Source: Streptomyces tailanensis
GTDB lineage: Bacteria; Actinomycetota; Actinomycetes; Streptomycetales; Streptomycetaceae
Assembly (NCBI RefSeq): GCF_008386495.1
Contig: NZ_VTHJ01000022.1
Coordinates: 1-64,000, forward strand
Reading direction: 5' to 3'
DNA length: 64,000 nt
Below the pieces are notes generated by a model. It was not told the origin of the DNA. It saw nothing but the letters and a program-made list of their open reading frames with translations, and ran no database searches. Made by a program: the position numbers and the translations under genes. Positions 42,630 to 51,281 of this stretch are shown here, piece by piece. The stretch's first letter is position 1, and each line of letters begins with the position of its first letter.

Positions 42630-42979
42630 CGTGCCTCTTCCGTGGTCCGAGGTCTGGCGCCCGCACGCTCCGTGCGGGCGTACTGCGCGTGGTCGATGTG
42701 CTGCCAGAAGAGGGCGGCGACCGCCGCCCGGGACGGGTGGCGCGCGGGCCCCGCCCAGTCGCAGGCGATGGTGTAGAGCCGGTGGAGAGCGGCCGTGCGG
42801 CCGTGCGTCGCCCCGACCATCACGCCTAGCGCCATCTCCCGCGTACCGTCGCGCGCCGCGGCGTTCAGCCAGCTGCTCACCAGCGGGTTCCAGAGCTCCG
42901 TCGGCGGCTGGGAGAAAACCGTCCCCCAGCCCGGGAACAGGTCCGGCCATGGTGGCGGGTCCGGTGCCCGGTCGCTCAT
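42626..42979 (-). CDS. Hypothetical protein coupled to the decayed membrane protein gene
   Basis: A 117-residue acidic/Trp-containing soluble protein (PPPWPDLFPGWGTVFSQPPT, LVSSWLNAAARDGTREMALG, VAALFWQHIDHAQYA). I do not recognise a family. The ATG 42979 follows GGAG and its stop overlaps the next ATG (ATGA), showing it was the first gene of a two-gene unit with the membrane protein. The frame itself is intact and codon use is normal. Confidence 0.6.
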   Translation of the reverse strand: MSDRAPDPPPWPDLFPGWGTVFSQPPTELWNPLVSSWLNAAARDGTREMALGVMVGATHGRTAALHRLYTIACDWAGPARHPSRAAVAALFWQHIDHAQYARTERAGARPRTTEEAR

Positions 42980-43150
42980 CAACAGCTCCGTGAGCAGCCG
43001 GAGATGGGGCTCTGCTCCGCAGAAGCCGCGGCGTGGTGCGACGCGTCGGAAGGGATCGGAGGATCCCGCCGGGGCGTGGGATCCGGAGGGCCGAACCGGG
43101 TAGCCCGGTGAGCAGGGCGGCTCGATCCGGTGTCGGTCGTGGAGTCCGTG

Positions 43151-43345
43151 TCAGCCGTGACCGGGGGCGAGTACCCGTGCCAGCGCTGGCTGCAGATCGC
43201 GTACGGCATGGCTGCTCCGGAAGCGGGAGAGTTCCCGCGCGAGACGCCGGACGTCGCTGTTCACCGTAGCCGAGGGCACGGCCGGCATCACCCCCAGGAG
43301 CTCCCCGGCGATCGCGCACGCGTGATCGACCTCTGGCGAGACCTT
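43151..43345 (-). pseudogene. C-terminal remnant of a regulator-like protein
   Basis: Minus-strand frame reading SPEVDHACAIAGELLGVMPA, VPSATVNSDVRRLARELSRF and RSSHAVRDLQPALARVLAPG then a TGA at 43153-43151. The text is helical and resembles C-terminal tails of Streptomyces regulatory proteins, but I cannot name the family. It breaks off at about 43345, where sequence of the plus-strand ATPase remnant begins; no start codon or DNA-binding domain is present. Confidence 0.5.
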
Positions 43346-44170
43346 GCACTAACAGATGCCGCGCTGGTCACTGGCGGGCTGCCGCTGATCTGTGCGGAGT
43401 GGCCGCACGGCGCGGGACTGTGGGACTTCCTCGGCGAGGCCCTGAACGACCCCGTCTCGGCCCTGCTGGTGTCGGCCGAGCGCTCGTTGGCTGCCGAATT
43501 CCCCCCGCAGGCTCAGGCGCGTACGGTGCTTGCGGCTATTGGCAGTGGTGAGCGGACTTTCACCAACATCGCCCGTGCGGCCGGTGGGATCGGGGCTACG
43601 CCGTTGCAGCGAGCCCTGGAACTGCTCACGAACAAGCGGATCGTCGCCGCGGAGCTGCCCGTATCGCTGCGTCCGTCGAAGGATCGCCGCTACCGGGTGA
43701 CAGATCCCTACCTGCGGTTTTGGCTGCACCTGCTCGGCCCGTCCATGGAGGAGATCGAGCGAGGGCGGGGCGATCTGACCCTGGCGCGGATCCGGGAGAG
43801 CTGGACCAGTTGGCGCGGCCGGGCGATCGAGCCGCTCGTCCGCGAGTCACTCGCCCGGATACTGCCCGACGACCGACTCCCCGCGGCGCCCGCAGTGGGC
43901 GGCTACTGGAACCGCACCAACGACGTTGAGATCGACATCGTCGGGGCGGACCGCGCTCCCATTGCCGAGGAGCTGATCTTCGTCGGCTCCATCAAGTGGT
44001 TGGAGCAGTCGCCCTTCGACCGGCACGACCTGGCAGCTCTCCATCGACACCGGGCCGCCCTCACCGACGAACCTGTTCCAGTCGTGGCGGTCTCGCGCAA
44101 CGGAGTCGACTGTCCAGGGCTCGATGCCGCCTACGGCCCCGGCGATTTGCTGACCGCTAGGCCGCTGTGA
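43346..44170 (+). pseudogene. N-terminally truncated DUF234-type ATPase
   Basis: The frame carries the C-terminal half of an archaeal-type ATPase/DUF234 protein: DAALVTGGLPLICAEWPHGA, QARTVLAAIGSGERTFTNIA (winged helix), RYRVTDPYLRFWLHLLGPSM, SWTSWRGRAIEPLVRESLAR, GGYWNRTNDVEIDIVGADR and FVGSIKWLEQSPFDRHDLAA. The last part is the nuclease-like DUF234 fold. The entire N-terminal P-loop domain is absent. An open frame extends back to 43130, but those residues come from antisense of the neighbouring remnant. Expression of a C-terminal fragment is possible but unlikely to be functional. Confidence 0.7.
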
Positions 44171-44392
44171 GTGGCGGATTGCGGGCGAGGGACGGAGTTG
44201 GGGAGCGCGATCAGGCCGAAAACCTTGCGGAGAAGTCCCACAGACCTCGGCCCCGATCAGCAAGGGCCGGACCCCTACCGGCTCGGCCCTTGGACTTTTC
44301 CTTGTCTGGATCGTGGGGGTTTGGGGGTGTTGATCTAGTGGCGGGGGAAAGCCTTCAGCGGGCAGGAAGTCGGTGGGGGAGAGGGGGGACGC
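44171..44392. other. Short intergenic stretch with small inverted repeats
   Basis: Contains AAGGGCCGGACC and GGCTCGGCCCTTG around 44259-44293, a weak terminator-like fold after the ATPase remnant. Otherwise nothing recognised. Confidence 0.35.
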
Positions 44393-44566
44393 ATGTGGGT
44401 GGCGCTGGCGATTCTTGGCGTGCTTGTTGTGTTCAACGGGGAGATTCGGGTGCTGGCGGTTGCCGCGGCGGTGCTCCTGGTGTGGGTCGGGCACAAGCGG
44501 AGCAGTGTGGTGTTGACGGCGGTTGGGGCGGGGGTTCTCGCGTTGATGTTGTTCGCGTGGTACTGA
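44393..44566 (+). CDS. 57-residue two-helix membrane protein
   Basis: Short ORF with ATG after GAGGGGGG. It encodes MWVALAILGVLVVFNGEIRV, LAVAAAVLLVWVGH, KRSSVV and LTAVGAGVLALMLFAWY: two hydrophobic helices joined by a short charged turn and a basic loop. No family recognised. The composition is protein-like rather than shadow-like, and the composite 3' repeat module begins 26 bp after its stop. Confidence 0.6.
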   Translation: MWVALAILGVLVVFNGEIRVLAVAAAVLLVWVGHKRSSVVLTAVGAGVLALMLFAWY

Positions 44567-44591
44567 CGTCGGGCGTTCGGTGTCCTCGGCG

Positions 44592-44765
44592 TTCGCCCCC
44601 GCCGCCCCTACCCGTCCCTCCCCCACTCTCGGCTTCGCTCGAGTGGGGGGACCCCCATCCAGGGGCTGCGCCCCTTCGGCCCCGCTTCGCCTGAGAGCTC
44701 GGTCCGGTCAGTTCGTTGGCGGGTGCGGGCTTCTGGGGGTTGTTCGCGCGGTTCCCCGCGCCCCT
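44592..44765 (+). repeat. Composite 3'-UTR repeat module, filled copy
   Basis: Read on the plus strand: TTCGCCCCCGCCGCCCCTAC (44592 on), an internal palindromic insertion (44616-44659), CAGGGGCTGCGCCCCTTCGG to 44685, a spacer, GGCGGGTGCGGG, then CGCGCGGTTCCCCGCGCCCC (44749-44768). Parts and order equal the inverse of 29166-29306, which lacks the 38-base insertion. Confidence 0.75.
44616..44659 (-). repeat. Dispersed palindromic repeat (copy 2)
   Basis: Matches 4085-4128 at 42 of 44 positions in opposite orientation. It splits the surrounding module between GATGGG and ACGGG relative to the uninterrupted copy at 29248-29306. Confidence 0.85.
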
Positions 44766-44779
44766 TTGGGGCGCTTCAC

Positions 44780-45892
44780 TCAGCCGGGGTTTGAAGCCAG
44801 CCCCGTCTTCAAGCCCGCCCCGCACAGCGGGACCACCGCCGTGCGTGCCCCCAGCGCTCCCTCCCTCACTGCTGCCCAGCAGGCCACGCCTGTGGACTCG
44901 ACGTACAGGCCGCGGGAGGCCAGGTCGCTTTGGGCGTGGCGGAGCTGGTCCTCTGTCACGGTGTGGAAGGTGCCGCCGGAGGCGCGTACGGCTCGGAGGA
45001 TCTGGCGGGCTCGGGGTGGGCGGGGGATCGCGATGCCCTCGGCGTGCGTGGGGGCCGTGGGGGTGACCCCGACCAGGTCGTCGGCGCCCTCGGCGAAGGC
45101 GTGGGCCAGCGGGGCGACAGCCGCCGACTGGACGGCGTGGAGGGCGGGGCGTCGGTCGATGAGCCCCGCCGAGTACAGCTCGGACACGGCCAGGGCGACA
45201 CCCAGCAGCAGTGTGCCGTTGCCGACCGGGACGACGATCACCTCGGGGAGGCGGCCGCCGAGGTCCTCCCACAGTTCGTGGACGTAGGTCTTCGTACCAT
45301 GCAGGAAGTACGGGTTGTAGACGTGCGAGGCGTAGAAGACACCGTCCGCGTCCGCCGCCTCACGTGCCGCCCGCGCCGCCGCCTCGCGATTGCCGTCGAC
45401 GACCTTGAGCTGCGCGCCGTGCGCCCCGATCTGCTCCAGCTTCTTGGCCGACGTTCCGTCAGGGACGTACACCGTGCAGGGCAGCCCGGCCCGGGCGCAG
45501 TACGCGGCGACCGCTGTGCCCGCGTTGCCGCTGCTGTCGGCGACCACCCGGCGCGGCCCGAGCCGCAGGGCCAGTTCGGCGAGGAGCACCGCGCCCCGGT
45601 CCTTGAAGGACAGCGTCGGCATCAGGAAGTCGAGCTTCGCCGATACGCCCTCCTTCAGCTCGACCAGCGGGGTCCGGCCCTCGCCCAGCGACACCGAGGG
45701 TGACGTGAGGGGAAGACACTCCGCGTAGCGCCAGAGGGAGTTCACCCGGCCGGTCAGGGACTTGAGCGGGGCCGGCGTGGGCGCGAAGTCGAGGTCCAGC
45801 GGGCCCCGGCAGGCCGGGCAGCACCAGGCGAGAGAGGCGGCGGGGACGCGCGTGCCGTCCGTCGGGCAGAAGCGATCCGGCAGAGGTGTCAT
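44780..45892 (-). CDS. PLP-dependent threonine synthase-like enzyme
   Basis: Fold type II PLP enzyme, 370 residues. An N-terminal zinc-ribbon-like segment has two Cys pairs/half-pairs (FCPTD and CCPAC), followed by SLGEGRTPLVELKEG, the PLP lysine in TLSFKDRGAVLLAEL near residue 98, the phosphate-binding DSSGNAGTAVAAY and later VVPVGNGTLLLGVALAV. The C-terminal region ends with VPLCGAGLKTGL. Most similar in motif pattern to threonine synthase, but whether it makes threonine or acts as a lyase/ammonia-lyase cannot be told. The ATG starts MTPLPDRFCPTDG. Confidence 0.88.
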   Translation of the reverse strand: MTPLPDRFCPTDGTRVPAASLAWCCPACRGPLDLDFAPTPAPLKSLTGRVNSLWRYAECLPLTSPSVSLGEGRTPLVELKEGVSAKLDFLMPTLSFKDRGAVLLAELALRLGPRRVVADSSGNAGTAVAAYCARAGLPCTVYVPDGTSAKKLEQIGAHGAQLKVVDGNREAAARAAREAADADGVFYASHVYNPYFLHGTKTYVHELWEDLGGRLPEVIVVPVGNGTLLLGVALAVSELYSAGLIDRRPALHAVQSAAVAPLAHAFAEGADDLVGVTPTAPTHAEGIAIPRPPRARQILRAVRASGGTFHTVTEDQLRHAQSDLASRGLYVESTGVACWAAVREGALGARTAVVPLCGAGLKTGLASNPG

Positions 45893-46144
45893 GAACGCAG
45901 GGTAGTCGGGGTGGGTGATTGGTGACGGTGTGTCATGGTGGGTGAGTGGCTGCCGTGTTGCACCACCTGCGTCCGTCCGCCGTTACGTTCGTGCAGGGCC
46001 CTTGTGTAATTCCTGTGGAGGCCTCAATCTTTCGGCTGACGCACAGGAGTCTCACAGGGACGAAATTGACATGAGCATGTCGTTCACTCCTCCCGTGCGT
46101 GCACCACCCCCACCCGCGCACCACCGATCGAGGAGGACCCTCAG
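45893..46144. other. Divergent promoter region
   Basis: 252 bp between the starts of the PLP enzyme and the secreted protease. GAGGAGGA at 46131-46138 is the protease ribosome site. Promoter boxes cannot be fixed. Confidence 0.4.
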
Positions 46145-47728
46145 ATGGCAGTGATGCGTCAAACCCGGCGAAGACTGGCCATGATCAGCGCGGCGGCCAC
46201 CGCCGCACTCGCCGCCGGTCTCGTCTCCGCCCTCCCCGCCGCGGCCGCGCCCGAAGGCCGTGTCCAGGAAGGCCGTATCCAGTACGAGGGCGCGGCGAAC
46301 GCCGTCGCCGGCAGCTACATCGTGACCCTCAAGGCGGACGCCCGGGCCGACTCCAGCAGGGGCAGGGCCCTGGCGAAGGAGTACGGCGCCGACATCGAGC
46401 GTACGTACATCAAGGCGCTCAACGGCTACGCGATCGAGGCCACCGAGGCAGAGGCGAAGCGATTCGCCGCTGATTCGAACGTCGCCTCCGTCGTCCAGAA
46501 CCGCACCTTCCGCATCAACACGACCCAGCCCAGCCCGCCCTCCTGGGGCCTGGACCGGATCGACCAGAAGGCGCTCCCGCTCAACAGCTCCTACACCTAC
46601 CCGGACTCCGCCGGGACCGGCGTGACCGCGTACATCATCGACACCGGCGTACGCATCACCCACAGCGACTTCGGCGGCCGCGCCTCCTACGGCTACGACG
46701 CCATCGACAACGACAACACCGCCCAGGACGGCCACGGCCACGGCACGCACGTCGCGGGCACGGTCGGCGGTACGGCGTACGGCGTCGCCAAGAAGGCCAA
46801 GATCGTAGGCGTCCGCGTGCTCAACAACTCCGGCTCCGGTACGACCGCGCAGGTCGTCGCGGGCATCGACTGGGTCGCCCGGAACGCGGTCAAGCCGGCC
46901 GTCGCCAACATGTCGCTCGGCGGCGGCGCGGACACCGCGCTCGACACCGCCGTACGCAACGCCATCGCCGCCGGCGTCACCTTCGCCGTCGCGGCCGGCA
47001 ACGACAGCTCCAACGCGTCGGGTTACTCGCCCGCCCGTGTCACCGAGGCCATCACCGTCGGCTCCACCACGTCCTCCGACGCCCGCTCCAGCTTCTCCAA
47101 CTACGGCTCCGTGCTGGACATCTTCGCGCCGGGCTCCTCCATCACCTCGTCGTGGAACACGAGTGACTCCGCGACGAACACCATCTCCGGTACGTCGATG
47201 GCGACCCCGCATGTCGCGGGTGCGGTGGCGCTCCACCTGGCCGACAACCCCGCTGCCACGCCGGCCCAGGTCGCCACGGCTCTCGTGAACGCCTCCTCGA
47301 CCGGCGTCGTCACCGGCCCCGGCAGCGGTTCGCCCAACCGTCTGCTCAACGTGGGCAGCGGGTCGACCACACCACCGCCGACCGGGCCGCGTTTTGAGAA
47401 CACGGCCGACTACACGGTCAACGACAATTCCACCGTCGAGTCCCCGATCACTGTGAACGGCGTTTCAGGTAACGCGCCGTCATCACTGAGCGTGCCTGTG
47501 AGCATCGTTCACACCTATATCGGTGACCTTCAGGTACAGCTCATCGCACCCGACGGCACGGCGTACACACTGAAGGCGTACGGCACCGGTGGCAGCTCGG
47601 ACAACATCAACACCACGTACACGGTCAATGCCTCCTCGGAGGTCGCGAACGGTGTGTGGAAGCTCCGGGTGAGCGACAACGCCGCGCTGGACACCGGGCG
47701 TATCGATTCGTGGGCGCTGCAGTTCTAG
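46145..47728 (+). CDS. Secreted S8 subtilisin-like protease with P-type C-terminal domain
   Basis: Exported serine protease, 527 residues. Signal peptide to about residue 35 (twin-Arg-like RRR then LAMISAAATAALAAGLVSAL), an I9 inhibitory propeptide (about 50-125; AGSYIVTLKADA, NGYAIEATEAEA), then the proteinase K/aqualysin-type S8A domain with catalytic Asp166 (IIDTGV), His199 (GHGTHVAGT) and Ser351 (SGTSMATPHVAGA). A C-terminal beta domain (about 400-527; VNGVSGNAPSSLSVPVSIVH, SDNAALDTGRIDSWALQF) fits the proprotein-convertase P domain. All catalytic residues are present. Its TAG stop overlaps that of the convergent serpin pseudogene at CTAG. Confidence 0.95.
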   Translation: MAVMRQTRRRLAMISAAATAALAAGLVSALPAAAAPEGRVQEGRIQYEGAANAVAGSYIVTLKADARADSSRGRALAKEYGADIERTYIKALNGYAIEATEAEAKRFAADSNVASVVQNRTFRINTTQPSPPSWGLDRIDQKALPLNSSYTYPDSAGTGVTAYIIDTGVRITHSDFGGRASYGYDAIDNDNTAQDGHGHGTHVAGTVGGTAYGVAKKAKIVGVRVLNNSGSGTTAQVVAGIDWVARNAVKPAVANMSLGGGADTALDTAVRNAIAAGVTFAVAAGNDSSNASGYSPARVTEAITVGSTTSSDARSSFSNYGSVLDIFAPGSSITSSWNTSDSATNTISGTSMATPHVAGAVALHLADNPAATPAQVATALVNASSTGVVTGPGSGSPNRLLNVGSGSTTPPPTGPRFENTADYTVNDNSTVESPITVNGVSGNAPSSLSVPVSIVHTYIGDLQVQLIAPDGTAYTLKAYGTGGSSDNINTTYTVNASSEVANGVWKLRVSDNAALDTGRIDSWALQF

Positions 47729-49008
47729 CCGGCCCTCTCGAGGTCGTCCTCGCGGAAGGGCTCCGGGTCGGTGACCCAGCCCGCCGCGAGGACGAGCCGG
47801 GTGTCGCGGTGGACGGCGAGGAAACCGAAAGGGCGGCCGAAGGTGGCGTGGACCCGGAGGGTCTCGTACTGCGGCTCCCTCTCCGGCAGTTCCATCCAGA
47901 GGATCTCGAACGCGGTGACGGCGGCCGCCCGGAACCCCTCGCGCCGAAGCTCGCCGTCGCCGACTGCTGACCGGAGATACGGCCCAGCGGGGCCGCGCTG
48001 ATGCCCGGGAAGTGGCCGGGGGCGCCGTCCGCGGCCGTGGCCAGGCCGAACAGTTCGGGCCGGGCCGCCAGGTCGTGCTCGGCGACCAGGGCGAACTGGA
48101 TGGTGTCCAGCCGCAGGCTCGGTGGTTCGGGGTGGGGGCAGGGGAGCTTCTGAATCAGCAGTCCGGGGCCGGCCTGCCCGAGCGGGAGGCGGCTGCCGGG
48201 GACCGCCGTCCGTGTGCCCGCGAGGACCTCCACACTCGCGCCGATGACCTCCCCCGGCCCCAACTCCTCGTCGCCCAGCAGCAGAAGGACGTCGGGACCG
48301 TCCGTCCCCCGCACGGTCGCCACGGTCACCGCACCGGAGGGCGTCCGCACGACCGCCACGGAGTCGAGATCGGGGGTGGTCCGGGTGAGCCCGGCCCGGT
48401 CGTCGCCCCGCCACGGCACGAGGTCGCTCTTGAACGGCACCTCCCAATCTGTGCGCAGCGCCAGGGCGGTGGCCAGCACCAGGACCGTGTTCGGTTGCAA
48501 CGTCACCGGCATACGGTCGATCTGTCCGCCGGTGTGCTTCGCCGCCCAGGCGTCCAGTGTCCGCCGGTCGGTGCCCTCGTCCCCGGTGAGTACCCCGTGC
48601 GTCCCCGCGGGCAGCCCCGCCGCCCAGTCGTTCCGCAGCTCGTCGGTCCGCCAGGTCCACAGCCCGAGCGCGGAATCCAGCCCGCGCACGCCCGCCAGGC
48701 CGTCGAGCAACTTCCGCGCCGCGCCCGCCGCCCGGCTGGCGGGCAGGCCCAACGCCTCTCCCGGCTCGCTCCGAGCCGCGCCCGCGGCACCGTCCGAGAG
48801 GAACGCCAGCAGCGGCCACACTCCCGCCGCCGAGAACACGGTCCCATCGGACACGACCCGGACGCCACACCGCGCCGGCCCAGCGGGCCGTCAGCCCGTT
48901 GACCGCCTCGACCGCCTCGACCGCCTCGACCGCCTCGACCGCCTCGATCACCTCGGCGGTGGCGACCTTCTTGTCGGTAGCCCGGCCCGCCCCGTCGGTC
49001 ACTCGCAT
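47725..49008 (-). pseudogene. Frameshifted serpin-family protease inhibitor gene
   Basis: Start MRVTDGAGRATDKKVATAEV at 49008, then (EAV) repeats and NGLTARWAGAV. Near 48868-48878 the frame changes (a TG appears lost in a TGTGTGG-like run) to SDGTVFSAAGVWPLLAFLSD, ALGLWTWRTDELRNDWAAGL and VLVLATALALRTDWEVPF. Near 47938-47944 a second one-base change follows TASFGA, and the third frame gives EGFRAAAVTAFEILWMELPE and the serpin C-terminal GRPFGFLAVHRDT up to TAG 47725. Together these make a ~425-residue serpin. As it stands no full inhibitor can be made. Family call rests on the VFSAAGVWPLLA and RPFGFL hallmarks. Confidence 0.7.
48898..48945 (-). repeat. 9-bp tandem repeat encoding (EAV)n
   Basis: Five near-perfect copies of GACCGCCTC (plus strand) at the N-terminus of the serpin pseudogene, read as repeated Glu-Ala-Val. 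Confidence 0.75.
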
Positions 49009-49157
49009 ACCGTCCCTGCCCCTCCCGCGCTTACCATGCGCCCTGTCGTACGGCGTTCGATGACGTTCGTACGTCAGTTCCCGGCGTCTCGCGTGATCCC
49101 CCCCACGATCCCGCCCGATTCCGCACCCTCGCCCCTCGGACAAGGAGCACGGTACCC

Positions 49158-50381
49158 GTGGCCACACCCCCGCCCTCCGGGCCCCAGCAGCCCCAGGGCA
49201 ACCCGTTCGTGCCTCCGGGTGAGCCGCAGCCGTACCCGCGGGTGCCGGGGCAGCCGTACCCGTCCCAGGCGGCCCCGGCCCCTCAGCCCTGGGGCCAGGC
49301 CTGGGGGCAGGGGTATCCCGCGCTCCAGCCGCCACCGCCCGTCAACGGGCTCGCGATCGCCGGACTGGTGCTCGGTGTGCTGTGTTTCCTGCCGGGCGTG
49401 GGGCTGCTGCTGGGGATCGTCGCGCTGGTGCAGATCAGGAAGAAGGGGGAGCGCGGCAAGGGCATGGCGGTGGCCGGAATCGTGCTGTCGACGATCGGCG
49501 CGCTCCTGATGACGCTCGCGTTCACCACGGGCGGCGCGCGCGACGCGTGGGACGGCTTCCGGGACGCGGCGAGCGGCGCGGGCACCACCTTCTCGGTGGA
49601 GAAGGGCGAGTGCTTCGACGCGCCGAGCGGGTCCCTGGAGGGCTACGCGTACGACGTCGACACCGTGCCGTGCGAGGGGGAGCACGACGCCGAGGTCTTC
49701 GCCAACTTCCTGATGCCGGCGGGGGACTACCCGGGCGACGACGCGGTCACCGACGTCGCGGACGAGAGGTGCTACGACCTCTCCGAGTCGTACGCGATGG
49801 ACAGCTGGGCGGTCCCGGACGACGTCGACGTGTACTACTTCACGCCCACCCGGCAGAGCTGGCGGTACGGCGACCGCGAGATCACCTGCATGTTCGGCAA
49901 CGCGGACGCCGAAGCCAGCCTGACGGGCTCGCTGCGGCAGGACGAGACGACTCTCGACCCCGATCAGTTCACCTTCCTTGAGGCCGACGCCGTCCTCGAC
50001 GAGGCCTTCGACGACGTACCCGACACGGAGTACGTCGAGGACGACCTGCCCGCCCACAAGGAGTGGGCGGCGCAGGTGGCCGACGCCCTGGACCGGCAGA
50101 CGGCGGCGCTGCGGGTGCACGACTGGGAGGCCGGTACGGAGAAGGCCGTGACCGACTACGCCAAGGCGCTCGACGACGCGCGCGAGGAGTGGCAGGGTGC
50201 GGCCGACGCGAGCGACGCCGGCACCTTCAGCGACCACTGGGACAAGGCGCACCGCCTCACCGACGGCCCGAAGGCGGTCACGGCACGCGAGGCTCTGGGC
50301 CTGGCCACCACACCGCCGACGTACGACGAGGAGAGCGCCGAGGAGGCCGGTGGAGGGGAGGAGTCCGACGCGCAGGTGTGA
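49158..50381 (+). CDS. DUF4190 / septum-formation-domain membrane protein
   Basis: A 407-residue membrane protein. The first 60 residues are Pro/Gln/Gly-rich and cytosolic; two helices (LAIAGLVLGVLCFLPGVGLL, GMAVAGIVLSTIGALLMTLA) match DUF4190; the external part has paired Cys (GECFDA, VPCEGEHDAEVF, RCYDLS, ITCMFG) as in the septum-formation (Septum_form) domain. The C-terminus is acidic and helical. Function unknown; the domain name comes from a cell-division context in actinobacteria. GTG 49158 with ACAAGGAG upstream. Confidence 0.8.
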   Translation: MATPPPSGPQQPQGNPFVPPGEPQPYPRVPGQPYPSQAAPAPQPWGQAWGQGYPALQPPPPVNGLAIAGLVLGVLCFLPGVGLLLGIVALVQIRKKGERGKGMAVAGIVLSTIGALLMTLAFTTGGARDAWDGFRDAASGAGTTFSVEKGECFDAPSGSLEGYAYDVDTVPCEGEHDAEVFANFLMPAGDYPGDDAVTDVADERCYDLSESYAMDSWAVPDDVDVYYFTPTRQSWRYGDREITCMFGNADAEASLTGSLRQDETTLDPDQFTFLEADAVLDEAFDDVPDTEYVEDDLPAHKEWAAQVADALDRQTAALRVHDWEAGTEKAVTDYAKALDDAREEWQGAADASDAGTFSDHWDKAHRLTDGPKAVTAREALGLATTPPTYDEESAEEAGGGEESDAQV

Positions 50382-50528
50382 CGGCTCCCATAGCGGGGAG
50401 AAAGTGCCTGCGTAAAGCCCTCACCGGGGGCATGTCATCACATCGAGTGATTCTCTGGCCTTTGCTTGCATGGCACAACCCACGGTTGCCACGCTGTTGC
50501 TGTCTGTACAGCCAGATGGGAGCGGCCA

Positions 50529-51281
50529 GTGACTTTCGGTGAGCAGCCGGCGTATCTGCGTGTCGCGGGTGATCTCCGCAAGAAGATCGTGAACGGTTCG
50601 CTGCCGCCGCACACCCGTCTCCCCTCCCAGGCCCGCATCCGCGAGGAGTACGGCGTTTCGGACACGGTCGCGCTGGAGGCCCGCAAGGTGCTCATGGCCG
50701 AGGGGCTGGTGGAAGGCCGTTCCGGGTCGGGTACGTATGTGCGGGAGCGGCCGGTGCCGCGCCGGGTGGCCCGCTCCGGGTTCCGACCCGCCGGTGGTGC
50801 CACCCCCTTCCGGCAGGAGCAGGCCGACGCCGCCACGCGGGGCACCTGGGAGTCGCGCAGCGAGCAGGTCGAGGCGAGCGGCGCGATCGCCGAGCGGCTG
50901 GCCATTCAGCCCGGGGACCGCGTGATGTGCACCAAGTACACCTTCCGGGACGCGGGTGAGGTGATGATGCTCTCCACCTCCTGGGAGCCCCTCGCCCTCA
51001 CCGGCCGCACACCGGTCATGCTCCCCGAGGAGGGCCCGCTCGGCGGTATGGGTGTCGTCGAGCGCATGGCCGCCATCGACGTCGTCGTCGACAACGTCAC
51101 CGAGGAGGTCGGCGCCCGCCCCGGCCTCGCCGAGGAACTCCTCGCCCTCGGCGGCGTACCCGGCCATGTCGTCCTCGTCGTCCAGCGGACGTACTACGCC
51201 TCGGGCCGCCCGGTCGAGACGGCGGACGTGGTGGTGCCGGCGGACCGGTACCGGGTGTCGTATCACCTGCCGGTGAAGTGA
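50529..51281 (+). CDS. GntR-family regulator with UTRA effector domain
   Basis: A 250-residue regulator. The winged helix is at residues 8-75 (YLRVAGDLRKKIVNGSLPPH, TRLPSQARIREEYGVSDTVA, VEGRSGSGTYV) and the UTRA domain at about 95-245 (ERLAIQPGDRVMCTKYTFRD, LGGVPGHVVLVVQRTYYASG, VVVPADRYRVSYHL). UTRA domains bind small ligands, often sugars or amino acids. GTG 50529 lies 7 bases after GGGAG; the ORF is open to 50466, but those codons are not family-like. No partner gene adjoins it, so its regulon is unknown. Confidence 0.88.
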   Translation: MTFGEQPAYLRVAGDLRKKIVNGSLPPHTRLPSQARIREEYGVSDTVALEARKVLMAEGLVEGRSGSGTYVRERPVPRRVARSGFRPAGGATPFRQEQADAATRGTWESRSEQVEASGAIAERLAIQPGDRVMCTKYTFRDAGEVMMLSTSWEPLALTGRTPVMLPEEGPLGGMGVVERMAAIDVVVDNVTEEVGARPGLAEELLALGGVPGHVVLVVQRTYYASGRPVETADVVVPADRYRVSYHLPVK

